Of a stretch of DNA of 64,000 bases, positions 8,089 to 16,850 are shown piece by piece; within the stretch, counting starts at the first letter, position 1; each line of letters opens with the position of its first letter. Both the position numbers and the translations under genes were made by a program. The notes beneath the pieces are model-generated. The model did not search any database. It saw only the letters and a program-made list of their open reading frames with translations, and had not been told where the DNA came from. The DNA lies in the NCBI RefSeq assembly GCF_014638915.1, contig NZ_BMFQ01000003.1, positions 434,001 through 498,000 of the forward strand, read 5' to 3'. Origin of the DNA: Xanthomarina arctica (GTDB taxonomy: Bacteria > Bacteroidota > Bacteroidia > Flavobacteriales > Flavobacteriaceae).

Positions 8089-8523
8089 TTATTGAAGCAC
8101 TAAATTAGTATCTCCAGAAATCAAATTCACAAAACAACAATCTCTTCCCACTTTATAACTACTACTAATAACTTCTATATCATTAATAAACCCTTTAAAT
8201 AGAAGGTCTTTCTCTTGACCATTTACCATAGGACCCGTTATTAATGGATACTCACCTAATTGCTGATAATACTCAAAATTTGCTGGTGACATTGGCGTTG
8301 TTAAAACCTCCCCATTTTCAATATCAATCACTTCATAAGAATCTAAAGCAACTGGGTCTTGGTTTTCATCAATTATATAAACATCAATAGTAATAACTAC
8401 ATGTGGGCAAACTGCTTCTTCACATTCATCGACAATACTGTCATCATCACTCTTACATGATATTAAAAAGATTGCTAAAACTGAAAACGTAATGAATGCA
8501 ATAGATTTGAAGGGGAATTTCAT
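8089..8523 (-). CDS. lipoprotein of unknown function
   Basis: A 144-residue protein with a lipoprotein signal: positively charged start, hydrophobic core, lipobox LISC with Cys23, then KSDDDS. The acidic residues after the Cys match the surface-export-like lipoproteins common in Bacteroidota, although the strict LES is not seen. The mature part carries a CEEAVCPHVVI pair and a later CC that could form disulfides. No domain recognised. It lies 41 bp downstream of another lipoprotein gene on the same strand, probably in one operon. Confidence 0.72.
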   Translation of the reverse strand: MKFPFKSIAFITFSVLAIFLISCKSDDDSIVDECEEAVCPHVVITIDVYIIDENQDPVALDSYEVIDIENGEVLTTPMSPANFEYYQQLGEYPLITGPMVNGQEKDLLFKGFINDIEVISSSYKVGRDCCFVNLISGDTNLVLQ

Positions 8524-8564
8524 AAGATTTAGTTTTTAAAAAATGTAGATAATAAAATTAAGTT

Positions 8565-9473
8565 TTAATATTGATCGTAAATCCATTCGTCATTTTCATC
8601 ATAGGCAAAACTCCAATTTTGATAATTCCCTTCTTGGGTAGGACCTAAAGTTGGTGTGGCATAATAATCATCATTTGGATAATCGTAGTCATTAGAAGTT
8701 TCTCTATATTCTGTAAAATTATTTTTAGATAAAGATCTATTAAATGTTTCCTCAAAAATTTGAAGTTTTCTAAATGGGTTTTCAGCAGAATCGTATCCAC
8801 TGAAATACTGTGTTTCTTTTGTTACAAGAATAGGAAATGGATCAAAAGTAGCTTTTGCAGATGAAATCGAAACTATACTATCTAAATTATCATTTGTGTA
8901 ATAAAGATTCGATTCTTTAAAATAACGAACAGACCAACCAGCCCCATCTGCTACTTTATTTGAGGTTTTAATAAATGACATTAATTTTCCATCGCTATAG
9001 TTGTAATTTGTGGTATCTCTTTCGGGATAATCGTATTGTTCATACTTAATTTTCCGAATCATTCTATTATTAGCATCAAACTCGATAATTCTTTCGTTTT
9101 CTCGAACTGAAAGTCCAATAAACGGAACAGCTTTTTTTTCAAGATGTATTTTATTATTAGTATAGGTTAAATCTGTATATAGGGAATCATGTAAATATGC
9201 TCCCATACCACTATTAGGATTCATATACACTAAATCTCCATGTCTTTTTGTTATTCTGTTGGAATCATCATAGTCAAAAGTAATTAAATCACTAGACTCT
9301 GAATTTGGGAACAAGTGCGTGTTATATTGCGCATAAACTTTGTGGTAACTTTCTATATAAAAATTGTCTACAGGCTCAATAACTTGCTCGCCTGAGTCAT
9401 CATCATTACTACAACTAAAATTTGTTATTAATGAGATGCATATAGCTAAGTAGAAAAGGGTGTTTTTCATCAT
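8565..9473 (-). CDS. lipoprotein with YD-like beta repeats, unknown function
   Basis: A 302-residue lipoprotein, lipobox NFSC with Cys21 followed by SNDDDSGEQ. The mature chain has repeated short motifs of the form FDxNNRMIRKIKYEQYD, TNYNYSDGKLMSFI and YYTNDNLDSIVSI, which resemble the tyrosine/aspartate beta-hairpin repeats of RHS/YD and DUF4595-like proteins. A rolled beta-sheet on the outer membrane is the likely form. Start is at either of two adjacent ATGs. It appears to lead a two-gene lipoprotein operon with the gene at 8089. Confidence 0.72.
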   Translation of the reverse strand: MMKNTLFYLAICISLITNFSCSNDDDSGEQVIEPVDNFYIESYHKVYAQYNTHLFPNSESSDLITFDYDDSNRITKRHGDLVYMNPNSGMGAYLHDSLYTDLTYTNNKIHLEKKAVPFIGLSVRENERIIEFDANNRMIRKIKYEQYDYPERDTTNYNYSDGKLMSFIKTSNKVADGAGWSVRYFKESNLYYTNDNLDSIVSISSAKATFDPFPILVTKETQYFSGYDSAENPFRKLQIFEETFNRSLSKNNFTEYRETSNDYDYPNDDYYATPTLGPTQEGNYQNWSFAYDENDEWIYDQY

Positions 9474-9629
9474 TTAGTAGGTTTAAGTTATTGCAATATA
9501 TATATAACAAAATTTTATAAATATTTTTTTACTTTTTGTCGGTAGGAATTTCCTTCATCTCTAAGTAAACCAACAATTATTTCAATCCTTCTCCTAAAAA
9601 TATAGTTCTGGAATATTTTGCAAAACTTT

Positions 9630-10664
9630 CTACATGTCCTGATGCTTCACATAATGTTGCCATTTTTCAATACACAATTGCATATCTTGAGGAATCTCTG
9701 TATCGAAACTCATAAATTTCCCCGTTTTTGGATGCACAAACCCTAAAGTTTTTGCGTGAAGTGCTTGCCTTGGTAAGACTTTAAAACAATTGTCAACAAA
9801 CTGCTTGTATTTGGTAAAGGTGGTTCCTTTAAGGATTCTTTCGCCACCATAACGCTCGTCGTTAAACAAGGTATGCCCAATATGTTTCATGTGTACACGA
9901 ATTTGGTGTGTACGCCCTGTTTCTAATTTGCAAGACACTAATGTAACATAGCCTAAACGCTCCATAACTTTATAATGAGTTACGGCTGGTTTCCCTTTGT
10001 CTTCATCCTCACCAAAAAATACGGTATTCTGTAATCTGTTTTTTGGATGACGGCCAATATTACCTTCAATGGTACCTTCCTCCTCTTCCATGTTTCCCCA
10101 AACAATGGCTACATATTCACGTTCGCTAGTTTTATCGAAAAACTGTTTCGCCAAATGTGTCATGGCTTCTTCATTTTTTGCAACCACCAAAAGACCACTG
10201 GTATCTTTATCGATTCTATGCACCAAACCTGGGCGATTACTGGAATTGTTAGGCAGATTATCAAAATGATAAATCAAGGCATTAATTAAAGTCCCAGAGT
10301 AGTTTCCATGTCCTGGATGCACAACCATGCCTGCTTCTTTATTAACAACAAGCAAATCATCATCCTCATAAACAATGTTTAAAGGAATATTCTCTGGCGT
10401 TAGTAAATTCTCATAAGGTGGATGTTCGAAAAGCACACGAATCACGTCCGTTGGCTTCACCTTATAATTGGATTTTACAGGAACATCATTCACATAAATG
10501 TTGCCACTTTTTGCTGCTGCTTGAATTTTATTACGCGTTGCGTTTTCAATAAAATTCATTAAATATTTGTCTATTCTAAGGGGTTGTTGTCCTTTAACGG
10601 CAGTAAAAGAGTAATGCTCGTATAATTCGTCATCACCTTCCTGCTCGGGAGTAAAATCTGTCAT
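9630..10664 (-). CDS. rluD: RluA/RluD-family ribosomal pseudouridine synthase
   Basis: A 344-residue RluA-family enzyme that isomerises uridine to pseudouridine in large-subunit rRNA. An S4 RNA-binding domain spans about residues 28-90 (RIDKYLMNFI and SGNIYVND), followed by the catalytic domain with HRIDKDTSGLLVVAKN, in which Asp154 is the expected catalytic aspartate. TGRTHQIRVHMKHIGH, near 265-280, is the second family signature. Length and the S4 domain favour RluD (helix 69) over RluA or RluC, but the family is hard to split by eye. It follows the PASTA gene with a 2-bp gap, so the two form an operon. Confidence 0.93.
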   Translation of the reverse strand: MTDFTPEQEGDDELYEHYSFTAVKGQQPLRIDKYLMNFIENATRNKIQAAAKSGNIYVNDVPVKSNYKVKPTDVIRVLFEHPPYENLLTPENIPLNIVYEDDDLLVVNKEAGMVVHPGHGNYSGTLINALIYHFDNLPNNSSNRPGLVHRIDKDTSGLLVVAKNEEAMTHLAKQFFDKTSEREYVAIVWGNMEEEEGTIEGNIGRHPKNRLQNTVFFGEDEDKGKPAVTHYKVMERLGYVTLVSCKLETGRTHQIRVHMKHIGHTLFNDERYGGERILKGTTFTKYKQFVDNCFKVLPRQALHAKTLGFVHPKTGKFMSFDTEIPQDMQLCIEKWQHYVKHQDM

Positions 10665-10666
10665 AT

Positions 10667-11230
10667 TTATTCTGAAGTTGGTCTGGTTCCATTACCTAAA
10701 ACCAAATCGATTTTAGAGGTTTTCGGCAACATTTCGCCAGGTTTTATAGGGTGGCCACCAAAGCTCATATCCAAAACCATATCTTTAGCAATATTATCTA
10801 TATAAGTAAGCTTACCAATTGTAAACCCTAAGGCTTCCAAGGTTGGTTTTGCTTGTCTAAAAGTTCGTTCTTTTAAGTCTGGCACCAAAACTTTTCTATA
10901 GCCAGAAGGATTTAGTGTTAAATAAATCTTACGACTTTCCTTTACTTTTTCGCCCGCAATTGGATCTTGTTCAATAACCGAAAATTTTGGGTAATCTGGA
11001 TTATAATTTGAAGAATCTAAGATTTCCATAACCAGGTTATTTTCTCTCAATTCAATTTCTGCTACTTGTATGGATTTCCCTTTTAATTCGGGAACGTTTT
11101 CAAACTCACCATGGTTAGTAGAAACCTTCAACCATTTTAATAAGATGAATACCAAAACGATAATAGCCACAATAGCCAAAGCCAATTGTTTAAAAAACGT
11201 TTTACTTTTAAGAAAATTTATAAGACCCAT
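10667..11230 (-). CDS. PASTA-domain membrane protein
   Basis: A 187-residue protein with a short cytoplasmic tail, one membrane helix (about 14-34, LALAIVAIIVLVFILLKWL) and two PASTA domains outside: about 38-107 (VPELKGKSIQVAEIEL then GEKVKESRKIYLTLN) and about 113-180 (VPDLKERTFRQAKPTLEALGF). PASTA domains bind muropeptides or lipid II. No kinase or penicillin-binding domain is attached. Divergent from ddl, which makes the D-Ala-D-Ala ending of the same substrate, so a cell-wall-sensing or scaffolding role is plausible but unproven. It heads an operon with rluD. Confidence 0.88.
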   Translation of the reverse strand: MGLINFLKSKTFFKQLALAIVAIIVLVFILLKWLKVSTNHGEFENVPELKGKSIQVAEIELRENNLVMEILDSSNYNPDYPKFSVIEQDPIAGEKVKESRKIYLTLNPSGYRKVLVPDLKERTFRQAKPTLEALGFTIGKLTYIDNIAKDMVLDMSFGGHPIKPGEMLPKTSKIDLVLGNGTRPTSE

Positions 11231-11248
11231 TTAAATTTATTTGTGATG

Positions 11249-11275
11249 CAAAGATATAAAAACAGAACTGTTTTT
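11249..11275 (-). promoter_or_regulatory. promoter -7 element and palindrome upstream of PASTA-rluD operon
   Basis: On the minus strand TATCTTTG (11249-11256) is an exact match to the Bacteroidota -7 box TAnnTTTG, 18 bp before the PASTA start. Directly upstream, a perfect palindrome AAAAACAG-AA-CTGTTTTT (11258-11275) occupies the spacer just upstream of the -7 box, where a bound repressor would block polymerase. Confidence 0.65.
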
Positions 11276-11351
11276 TCTTTTGCTTTTAATATGATATTTT
11301 AGCTTAACTAATAAACCACTTGTTTTATTGTAATTTTAGTTACTAATTAAA

Positions 11352-11375
11352 GAGATCCCCAGAGTTTTGGGACAT
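11352..11375 (+). repeat. short 5'-UTR palindrome, copy 3 (degenerate)
   Basis: GAGATCCCC then AGAGTTTT then GGGACAT ends a few bases before the ddl start codon. The stem is weaker than in the other copies, but the GAGATnCCC edge and the position are the same. Confidence 0.55.
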
Positions 11376-11380
11376 AGCAT

Positions 11381-12355
11381 ATGAAAAAAAATATTGCCAT
11401 CATCATGGGAGGTTTCTCCAGCGAATATGAAATCTCATTAAATAGCGGCAACGTTGTTTACCAAACACTTAACACGAAAAAATATGACATTTACAGAATT
11501 CATATTTTTAAAAATAAATGGGTTTATGTCAATGAAAATGATGACGAATTTCCTGTAGACAAAAACGATTTCTCCATTATAGTTGACAATAAAAAAATCA
11601 CTTTTCATTGTGTTTTTAATGCCATTCATGGAACTCCAGGCGAAGATGGCCACATGCAAGCTTATTTAAAACTTTTAAGCATTCCACAAACCAGTTGCGA
11701 GATGTACCAAGCCGCACTTACTTTTAACAAACGCGATTGTTTAAGTGTGTTGAAGCCTTATGGTATTAAAACTGCTGCAAGTTTTTATGTGAATTTAGGA
11801 GACAAAATTGATGAAGATGCCATTGTAAAAAAGGTGGGTTTACCATGCTTCGTTAAAGCCAATAAAGCTGGAAGTAGCTTTGGAATTAGTAAAGTGTATA
11901 AAAAAGAACTTTTAAATGAAGCCATAGAATTTGCCTTTAAAGAAGATGATGAAATTATTATAGAATCTTATTTAGATGGTACAGAAGTATCTGTTGGCGT
12001 TATTAAATACAAAGGAGAAACCAAAGTTTTACCTATTACTGAAATTGTAAGCGACAATGATTTTTTTGATTATAAAGCGAAGTATTTAGGTGAATCTAAA
12101 GAAATTACGCCAGCTAGAATTTCAAAAGAGCAAGAAGAAAAAGTTATTAAAGTTGCCAAGCAGGTTTACGATATTCTAAAAATGACAGGTTTTAGCCGAA
12201 GTGAATATATTTTTAAAGATGGAGAACCTCATCTATTAGAAGTTAATACGGTTCCGGGATTGACCAAAGCCAGTATTTTACCTCAACAAGCCGCTGTTGC
12301 AGGAATAAGTTTATCCGAATTGTTTGAGAATGCCATTGAAGAAAGCCTAAAATAA
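11381..12355 (+). CDS. ddl: D-alanine--D-alanine ligase
   Basis: A 324-residue ATP-grasp ligase that joins two D-alanines for peptidoglycan precursors. Visible are the N-terminal MGGFSSEYEISLNSG loop (substrate-binding Glu), the central ATP-binding VGLPCFVKANKAGSSFGISK, and the C-terminal LLEVNTVPGLT with the Mg-binding Glu and Asn. Length is slightly above the usual 305-310, with no extra domain. A short leader palindrome precedes it. It is divergent from the PASTA-rluD operon, and coaD follows from its own promoter. Confidence 0.96.
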   Translation: MKKNIAIIMGGFSSEYEISLNSGNVVYQTLNTKKYDIYRIHIFKNKWVYVNENDDEFPVDKNDFSIIVDNKKITFHCVFNAIHGTPGEDGHMQAYLKLLSIPQTSCEMYQAALTFNKRDCLSVLKPYGIKTAASFYVNLGDKIDEDAIVKKVGLPCFVKANKAGSSFGISKVYKKELLNEAIEFAFKEDDEIIIESYLDGTEVSVGVIKYKGETKVLPITEIVSDNDFFDYKAKYLGESKEITPARISKEQEEKVIKVAKQVYDILKMTGFSRSEYIFKDGEPHLLEVNTVPGLTKASILPQQAAVAGISLSELFENAIEESLK

Positions 12356-12386
12356 TCTACAGTGGCAGTAATCAGTAAATAAATAT

Positions 12387-12394
12387 TATATTTG
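12387..12394 (+). promoter_or_regulatory. promoter -7 element for coaD
   Basis: TATATTTG matches TAnnTTTG exactly. A start of transcription 5-8 bases later would put the palindrome at 12401 at the very 5' end of the coaD message. No clear TTG is seen at the usual 19-base spacing. Confidence 0.5.
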
Positions 12395-12400
12395 AGAATT

Positions 12401-12424
12401 GAGATTCCCATCTTCATGGGAATG
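12401..12424 (+). repeat. short 5'-UTR palindrome, copy 4
   Basis: GAGATTCCCAT then CTTC then ATGGGAATGA forms a 7-bp stem with a small loop. It lies 14 bases before the coaD start. Confidence 0.7.
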
Positions 12425-12438
12425 AAAATGAATTTTCG

Positions 12439-12894
12439 ATGAAAAGAGCACTATTTCCAGGATCTTTCGATCCATTAACATTAGGACATTTTGATATTAT
12501 TAGTCGTGGGGTCCACCTATTCGATGAAGTTGTGGTTGCCATTGGTATCAATGCTGATAAAAACTACATGTTTACCTTAGAAGAGCGTCAAAAATTTATT
12601 GAAGAAGCTTTTAAAGATGAACCTAAAGTGAAGGTGGTTACCTATAAAGGAATGACTATCGATTTCTGTAAAGAAATACAAGCCGGTTTTATACTTCGTG
12701 GTTTAAGAAACCCTGCCGATTTCGAATTCGAAAAAGCCATTGCACATACCAACAGAAAACTTTCTAAAATTGAAACTGTATTTCTACTTACTGCTGCAAG
12801 AACATCTTATATCAGCTCTAGTATTGTTCGTGATGTTATAAGAAATCAAGGTGATTATACCGTTTTGGTTCCTAAAAGTGTAAAAATAAAATAA
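12439..12894 (+). CDS. coaD: phosphopantetheine adenylyltransferase
   Basis: A 151-residue nucleotidyltransferase of the HxGH superfamily that adds AMP from ATP to 4'-phosphopantetheine, the penultimate step of coenzyme A synthesis. Motifs: FPGSFDPLTLGHFDII (TxGH, with GH at residues 16-17), the RGLRNPADFEFE region, and ISSSIVRD near the end (the ISSTxVR phosphate loop). Length fits CoaD, about 160 residues, with a slightly short C terminus. It ends at a strong bidirectional terminator shared with the convergent T9SS cargo gene. Confidence 0.95.
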   Translation: MKRALFPGSFDPLTLGHFDIISRGVHLFDEVVVAIGINADKNYMFTLEERQKFIEEAFKDEPKVKVVTYKGMTIDFCKEIQAGFILRGLRNPADFEFEKAIAHTNRKLSKIETVFLLTAARTSYISSSIVRDVIRNQGDYTVLVPKSVKIK

Positions 12895-12999
12895 CTGCTA
12901 TTTTAAATTACTTCTAGGATCTAAATCGAGACTAATTATGGTCTAATTTAGAATATATTAAAATCAAATCTAATAGCTAGTTGCAAATTAAATGTATAA

Positions 13000-13031
13000 A
13001 AAAAGCTGCCTTAATTATAAGGCAGCTTTTC
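13000..13031. terminator. bidirectional terminator between coaD and T9SS cargo gene
   Basis: AAAAGCTGCCTTA / TAAGGCAGCTTTT is a 13-bp stem with a tiny loop and A/T runs on both sides, so it works for both converging transcripts. Confidence 0.9.
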
Positions 13032-13054
13032 TATTTTACTAAATGTTAGTGTAC

Positions 13055-14908
13055 TTAGTTTGAAACTACAATTTTCTTAGTTTCAGTAACATTGTTGTTA
13101 GTTATCTTACAGATATAAATACCTGCTGGTAAATTCTCAACACTAAAGTTAGCTTTATATTTATTTCCAGCAACTACTTGTTGACTGAAAAGTGTCGTAA
13201 CATTTTTACCGAAATAGTTATATAATTCAATACTTGCATTCCCATTTTGAGTAGCTACAAAATTAACAGTAGCAGAATTACTTACAGGATTAGGATAAAC
13301 TTTAGTCTCCATAGTTGGCTCAACTTCTACAATATTTTCAGTAGGATTTTCTAAGGTTACATAAGATTCACAAGTACCAATAATGATAACACCATCTAAA
13401 TCATATCCGTCATTTGTAGTTGACATTTCGTTATTATTAACAACTTTTACGTAATTAATATACTCGAAGTCTCCTGCGTCAGAAATATCAATCGTATTAT
13501 CTGCTTTACAAACAGTACCTGCAAAATGCCAGCTAAAGCTATCAAAAGAAACATACACATCGGCATATTCTGGGTAAGACCCACAACTACCATTTTGATT
13601 AAATGAAGTTTCGATAAACTGTAAATCATCTCCAGGAACGTTTTGTACTGCACCATCAAACGATAATTTTATTTTTCCACCGTAACCAAGAGTTGTAAAC
13701 ACACCATATTCATCAGTTCCTTCAGGATATCCAAGAACATTACTTGGGTTCTCAGTTCTGATAGCATCAATAGTTCCACCAGAAAGTGTTGTACCTTCAG
13801 TATAACTTAAAACTTGAGAAGCTGAACAACGAGCAAAAACAACATCTGCTGGCTCACTACATCCATTAATAGCAATAACACCATCTAGATCATAACCATC
13901 TACTGATATTGATCCTGTAGGCGTAGTATCTTCAATTTTCACATGTGTGATATAAGATAATAAATGAGGTGTTAACGCATTATCAATGTCAAACATTGCA
14001 GATTCATTAGTGTAAGCAGTACCTACATAGTAAAAATCAACACCGTTTTGAGATACATAAACATCAGCAGATTCAGGATAAGAACTAAATGTTCCATTTC
14101 CAAAAGTAGTTTCAACAACGATTAAGTCATTTCCAACTTCATTCATTACTACTCCATCAAATTCAATATATACTTTCCCACCATAACCAAGTGACACAAA
14201 GTTTTCAGTATTATCATCTTGTGGTTGTCCTAAAGCTTTAGAAGGATCAATTCTTAATGGATTAGTCATAGCTGAACCATCATTCTTTAAACCAGGGTAA
14301 TAAGCCATTACTTCTGCTCCATAACATTCTTCTATAAGTTCTTGACATCCATTTATAGCAATTACACCATCTACATCATAACCATCAGGAGAAGTAGCTG
14401 TATTTGTAATTTTAATTTGAGAAACATATTCAAGTCCTAGACCAGAAAAATCTATAGCTTCATCTAAACAAATCTCACCATAAGTAACCCATGTAGATCC
14501 ATCTTGAGACAATTCAATTAAAGCTCTTTCTGCAGAAGAATTACAAGTATCACCTCCAAAAGATGTTTCATAAATCATAAAATCATTTCCGGCAGCGTCA
14601 TAAACGACACCATCAAAACCAAGAATGATGTAACCATCAACTCCAAGAGAAACAAAACCTCCCGCAGCATTAGATGCATCTGGTTGATAAAGTGCCATTA
14701 ATGGATTTGAACGATCAGCTCCAATTGGGCTACCATTTGTCATTGTTCCTTGTTGGAAAGAAACAACTTCAGATGCATAACATTCTTCCGTTGGAAAATA
14801 AGTAGTTTCAGGGGAATTAACAGCATCGAAATTGCTTGATGCATTTACCGAAAGAGATGCGGCTATCGCACACAAACTCGGAAAAATAAATTTAGTAAAT
14901 CTTTTCAT
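13055..14908 (-). CDS. T9SS type A cargo protein with three repeated domains
   Basis: A 617-residue secreted protein. After a signal peptide (about 1-24, ending SVNASS) come three related domains of about 160-170 residues. Each starts near CYASEVVSF, CYGAEVMAY or CSASQVLSY and ends with GYDVDGVIAINGC, GYDLDGVIAINGC or GYDLDGVIIIGTC. The inner motif FDGVVxxxxGNDLxVxETxFG recurs in each. The last 80 residues (TKVYPNPVSNSATVNF ... LPAGIYICKITNN) are a Por-secretion-system type A sorting domain, so the protein crosses the outer membrane through T9SS. The repeats look like secreted beta-sandwich modules with conserved cysteines; binding partner unknown. It has its own promoter at 14936. Confidence 0.88.
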   Translation of the reverse strand: MKRFTKFIFPSLCAIAASLSVNASSNFDAVNSPETTYFPTEECYASEVVSFQQGTMTNGSPIGADRSNPLMALYQPDASNAAGGFVSLGVDGYIILGFDGVVYDAAGNDFMIYETSFGGDTCNSSAERALIELSQDGSTWVTYGEICLDEAIDFSGLGLEYVSQIKITNTATSPDGYDVDGVIAINGCQELIEECYGAEVMAYYPGLKNDGSAMTNPLRIDPSKALGQPQDDNTENFVSLGYGGKVYIEFDGVVMNEVGNDLIVVETTFGNGTFSSYPESADVYVSQNGVDFYYVGTAYTNESAMFDIDNALTPHLLSYITHVKIEDTTPTGSISVDGYDLDGVIAINGCSEPADVVFARCSASQVLSYTEGTTLSGGTIDAIRTENPSNVLGYPEGTDEYGVFTTLGYGGKIKLSFDGAVQNVPGDDLQFIETSFNQNGSCGSYPEYADVYVSFDSFSWHFAGTVCKADNTIDISDAGDFEYINYVKVVNNNEMSTTNDGYDLDGVIIIGTCESYVTLENPTENIVEVEPTMETKVYPNPVSNSATVNFVATQNGNASIELYNYFGKNVTTLFSQQVVAGNKYKANFSVENLPAGIYICKITNNNVTETKKIVVSN

Positions 14909-14935
14909 GAGGTTTTTAGATTAATTAATAGAATA

Positions 14936-14965
14936 CAAATATTCAAAAGTTGTATTGTCTTACAA
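14936..14965 (-). promoter_or_regulatory. promoter of the T9SS type A cargo gene
   Basis: Minus strand: TTG (14963-14965), 19 bases, then AATATTTG (14936-14943), seven of eight to TAnnTTTG. It lies 27 bp before the start codon. Confidence 0.62.
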
Positions 14966-15091
14966 AAATTAATCGTGTAAATCACATTTAAAATCGACCA
15001 AAAGGAAATTACTGTCTAATTAAACGTTGAGAGTCATCAAATACGCGTAAAATAGTTGACATAAAACAGTAATTACGACTTTCTTACCAGC

Positions 15092-16756
15092 TTAAAACTT
15101 ATACTCAGAAAGAGGTTTTGGGAAATCTTCAGGATTGGCTGCCAAATGATATCTTGGATCGTCTATATCTTCAACAATAACCTCCTTGAATTTGGGACTA
15201 GCTTTATACATTAAAATTTTACAATCTTCACTTAAATGCTTAAGCTTAATAACCTTACCTTCAGCTTCATATTTTTCTACAATATTAAAAATAGCCTCTA
15301 AAGCTGAATGATCGCTAATGCGGGATTCCACAAAATCAATTTCAACATTTTGAGGGTCGTTTTTCACATCAAACTTCTCATTAAATGCTGTAATACTTCC
15401 GAAGAATAATGGGCCCCAAATTTCATACACTTTGGTACCATCTTCTTTTATGCGTCTACGAGCGCGAATGCGTTTGGCGTTTTCCCAAGCAAATGACAAT
15501 GCAGATATAATAACACCAACAAATACTGCAATAGCTAAATCGAAAATAACAGTTACTGCAGAAACAATAACTAAAACAAAAGCATCAGATAAAGGAATTT
15601 TTTTGATAATTCTAAAACTTGACCAGGCAAAAGTTTCAATAACCATCATAAACATAACCCCTACCAAAGCTGCTATTGGCACTTGCTCGATTAACTTATC
15701 TGTAAATAAAATAAATGATAGCAGAGTTACTGCCATCATGATTCCAGACAATCGGCCACGTCCGCCAGCATTGATATTGATAACCGTTTGACCAATCATA
15801 CCACAACCACCGGTTCCGCCAAAAAGACCAGACATAATATTTCCAGTTCCTTGTGCAATACATTCTTTATCGCCATTTCCTCTAGTGTCTGTTAATTCAT
15901 CCACTAAATTCATAGTCATTAGCGACTCAATTAAACCTACAGATGCTGCTAAAAAGGCATATGGTAAAATAAATTTCAAAGTATCTAAATTAAAAGGAAG
16001 GTTTTGCCAAAGTTCTAAATTTGGTGTTGGAAATTCTCCTTTCAACCCTGTTCCACCACCTTCAATTATATAAGACCCAACTGTAGTTACATCTAAATTA
16101 AAACCTATAGCTATTAAGCTTGTAATTAAAATTGCCGTTAATGCGGCAGGTACTTTTTTAGTGATTTTTGGTAAACCCCAGATAATTCCCATGGTTAATA
16201 ATACCAAGCCTAACATGACATAAAGTTCCGTTCCTTGCATAAAGGTGTTGACATATTGTTTTACGCCATCACCTGAAATCTCAAGGGTTTTATGTGAAAA
16301 CATTTTTACTTGTGCCCAAAAAATAACAATGGCAAGTCCGTTAACAAATCCAAGCATTACTGGGTGAGGAATTAATCGTACAAAGCGTCCTAATTTAAAG
16401 ACACCCGCCAGAATTTGAATAATTCCCATTAAGATTACACAGGCCATTAAATAGAAGAAACCCATGTTTTCTATTGGTTGATCGAAAAGCATCCCTTTGG
16501 TATGTCCATCTGCAATCATGGTTACAAAAATAACAGCAACAGCACCAGCAGCACCAGAAATAAGCCCTGGTCTTCCACCAAAAATCGCAGCAATTAATCC
16601 GATGATAAACGCACCTGATAGTGCCATTAGTGGATCTATTTGCGCAACAAAAGCAAAAGCAACCACTTCTGGAATCATTGCTAATGATACGGTAATACCA
16701 CTTAATATATCATTTTTAGGATTACTTGTGAATTTTCGAAAAAACTGGGTCATCAT
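15092..16756 (-). CDS. SulP-family inorganic anion transporter
   Basis: A 554-residue secondary transporter of the SLC26/SulP family (sulfate, bicarbonate or another anion). The N-terminal three quarters hold about 10-14 membrane helices, with ILSGITVSLAMIPEVVAFAF at the start and GTGGCGMIGQTVININAGGRGRLSG in the middle, both family hallmarks. A cytoplasmic STAS domain follows (roughly the last 110 residues: VEIDFVESRISDHSALEAI). The start is ATG at 16756 (MMTQFFRKF); a GTG at 16801 would lie upstream of the transcription start set by the promoter at 16774. The substrate cannot be told from the sequence. Confidence 0.93.
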   Translation of the reverse strand: MMTQFFRKFTSNPKNDILSGITVSLAMIPEVVAFAFVAQIDPLMALSGAFIIGLIAAIFGGRPGLISGAAGAVAVIFVTMIADGHTKGMLFDQPIENMGFFYLMACVILMGIIQILAGVFKLGRFVRLIPHPVMLGFVNGLAIVIFWAQVKMFSHKTLEISGDGVKQYVNTFMQGTELYVMLGLVLLTMGIIWGLPKITKKVPAALTAILITSLIAIGFNLDVTTVGSYIIEGGGTGLKGEFPTPNLELWQNLPFNLDTLKFILPYAFLAASVGLIESLMTMNLVDELTDTRGNGDKECIAQGTGNIMSGLFGGTGGCGMIGQTVININAGGRGRLSGIMMAVTLLSFILFTDKLIEQVPIAALVGVMFMMVIETFAWSSFRIIKKIPLSDAFVLVIVSAVTVIFDLAIAVFVGVIISALSFAWENAKRIRARRRIKEDGTKVYEIWGPLFFGSITAFNEKFDVKNDPQNVEIDFVESRISDHSALEAIFNIVEKYEAEGKVIKLKHLSEDCKILMYKASPKFKEVIVEDIDDPRYHLAANPEDFPKPLSEYKF

Positions 16757-16773
16757 TCTTTTTTTTGAGGGTG

Positions 16774-16803
16774 CAAAAATAGACTTAATATGGTTAAACA
16801 CAA
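16774..16803 (-). promoter_or_regulatory. promoter of the SulP gene
   Basis: Minus strand: TTG (16801-16803), exactly 19 bases, then TATTTTTG (16774-16781), a full TAnnTTTG match. It fixes the start codon at 16756 rather than the upstream GTG. Confidence 0.82.
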
Positions 16804-16850
16804 GGTTATATTCTTTTAAATTGTTTAGTTTTATACTTTAAATTCTTATT

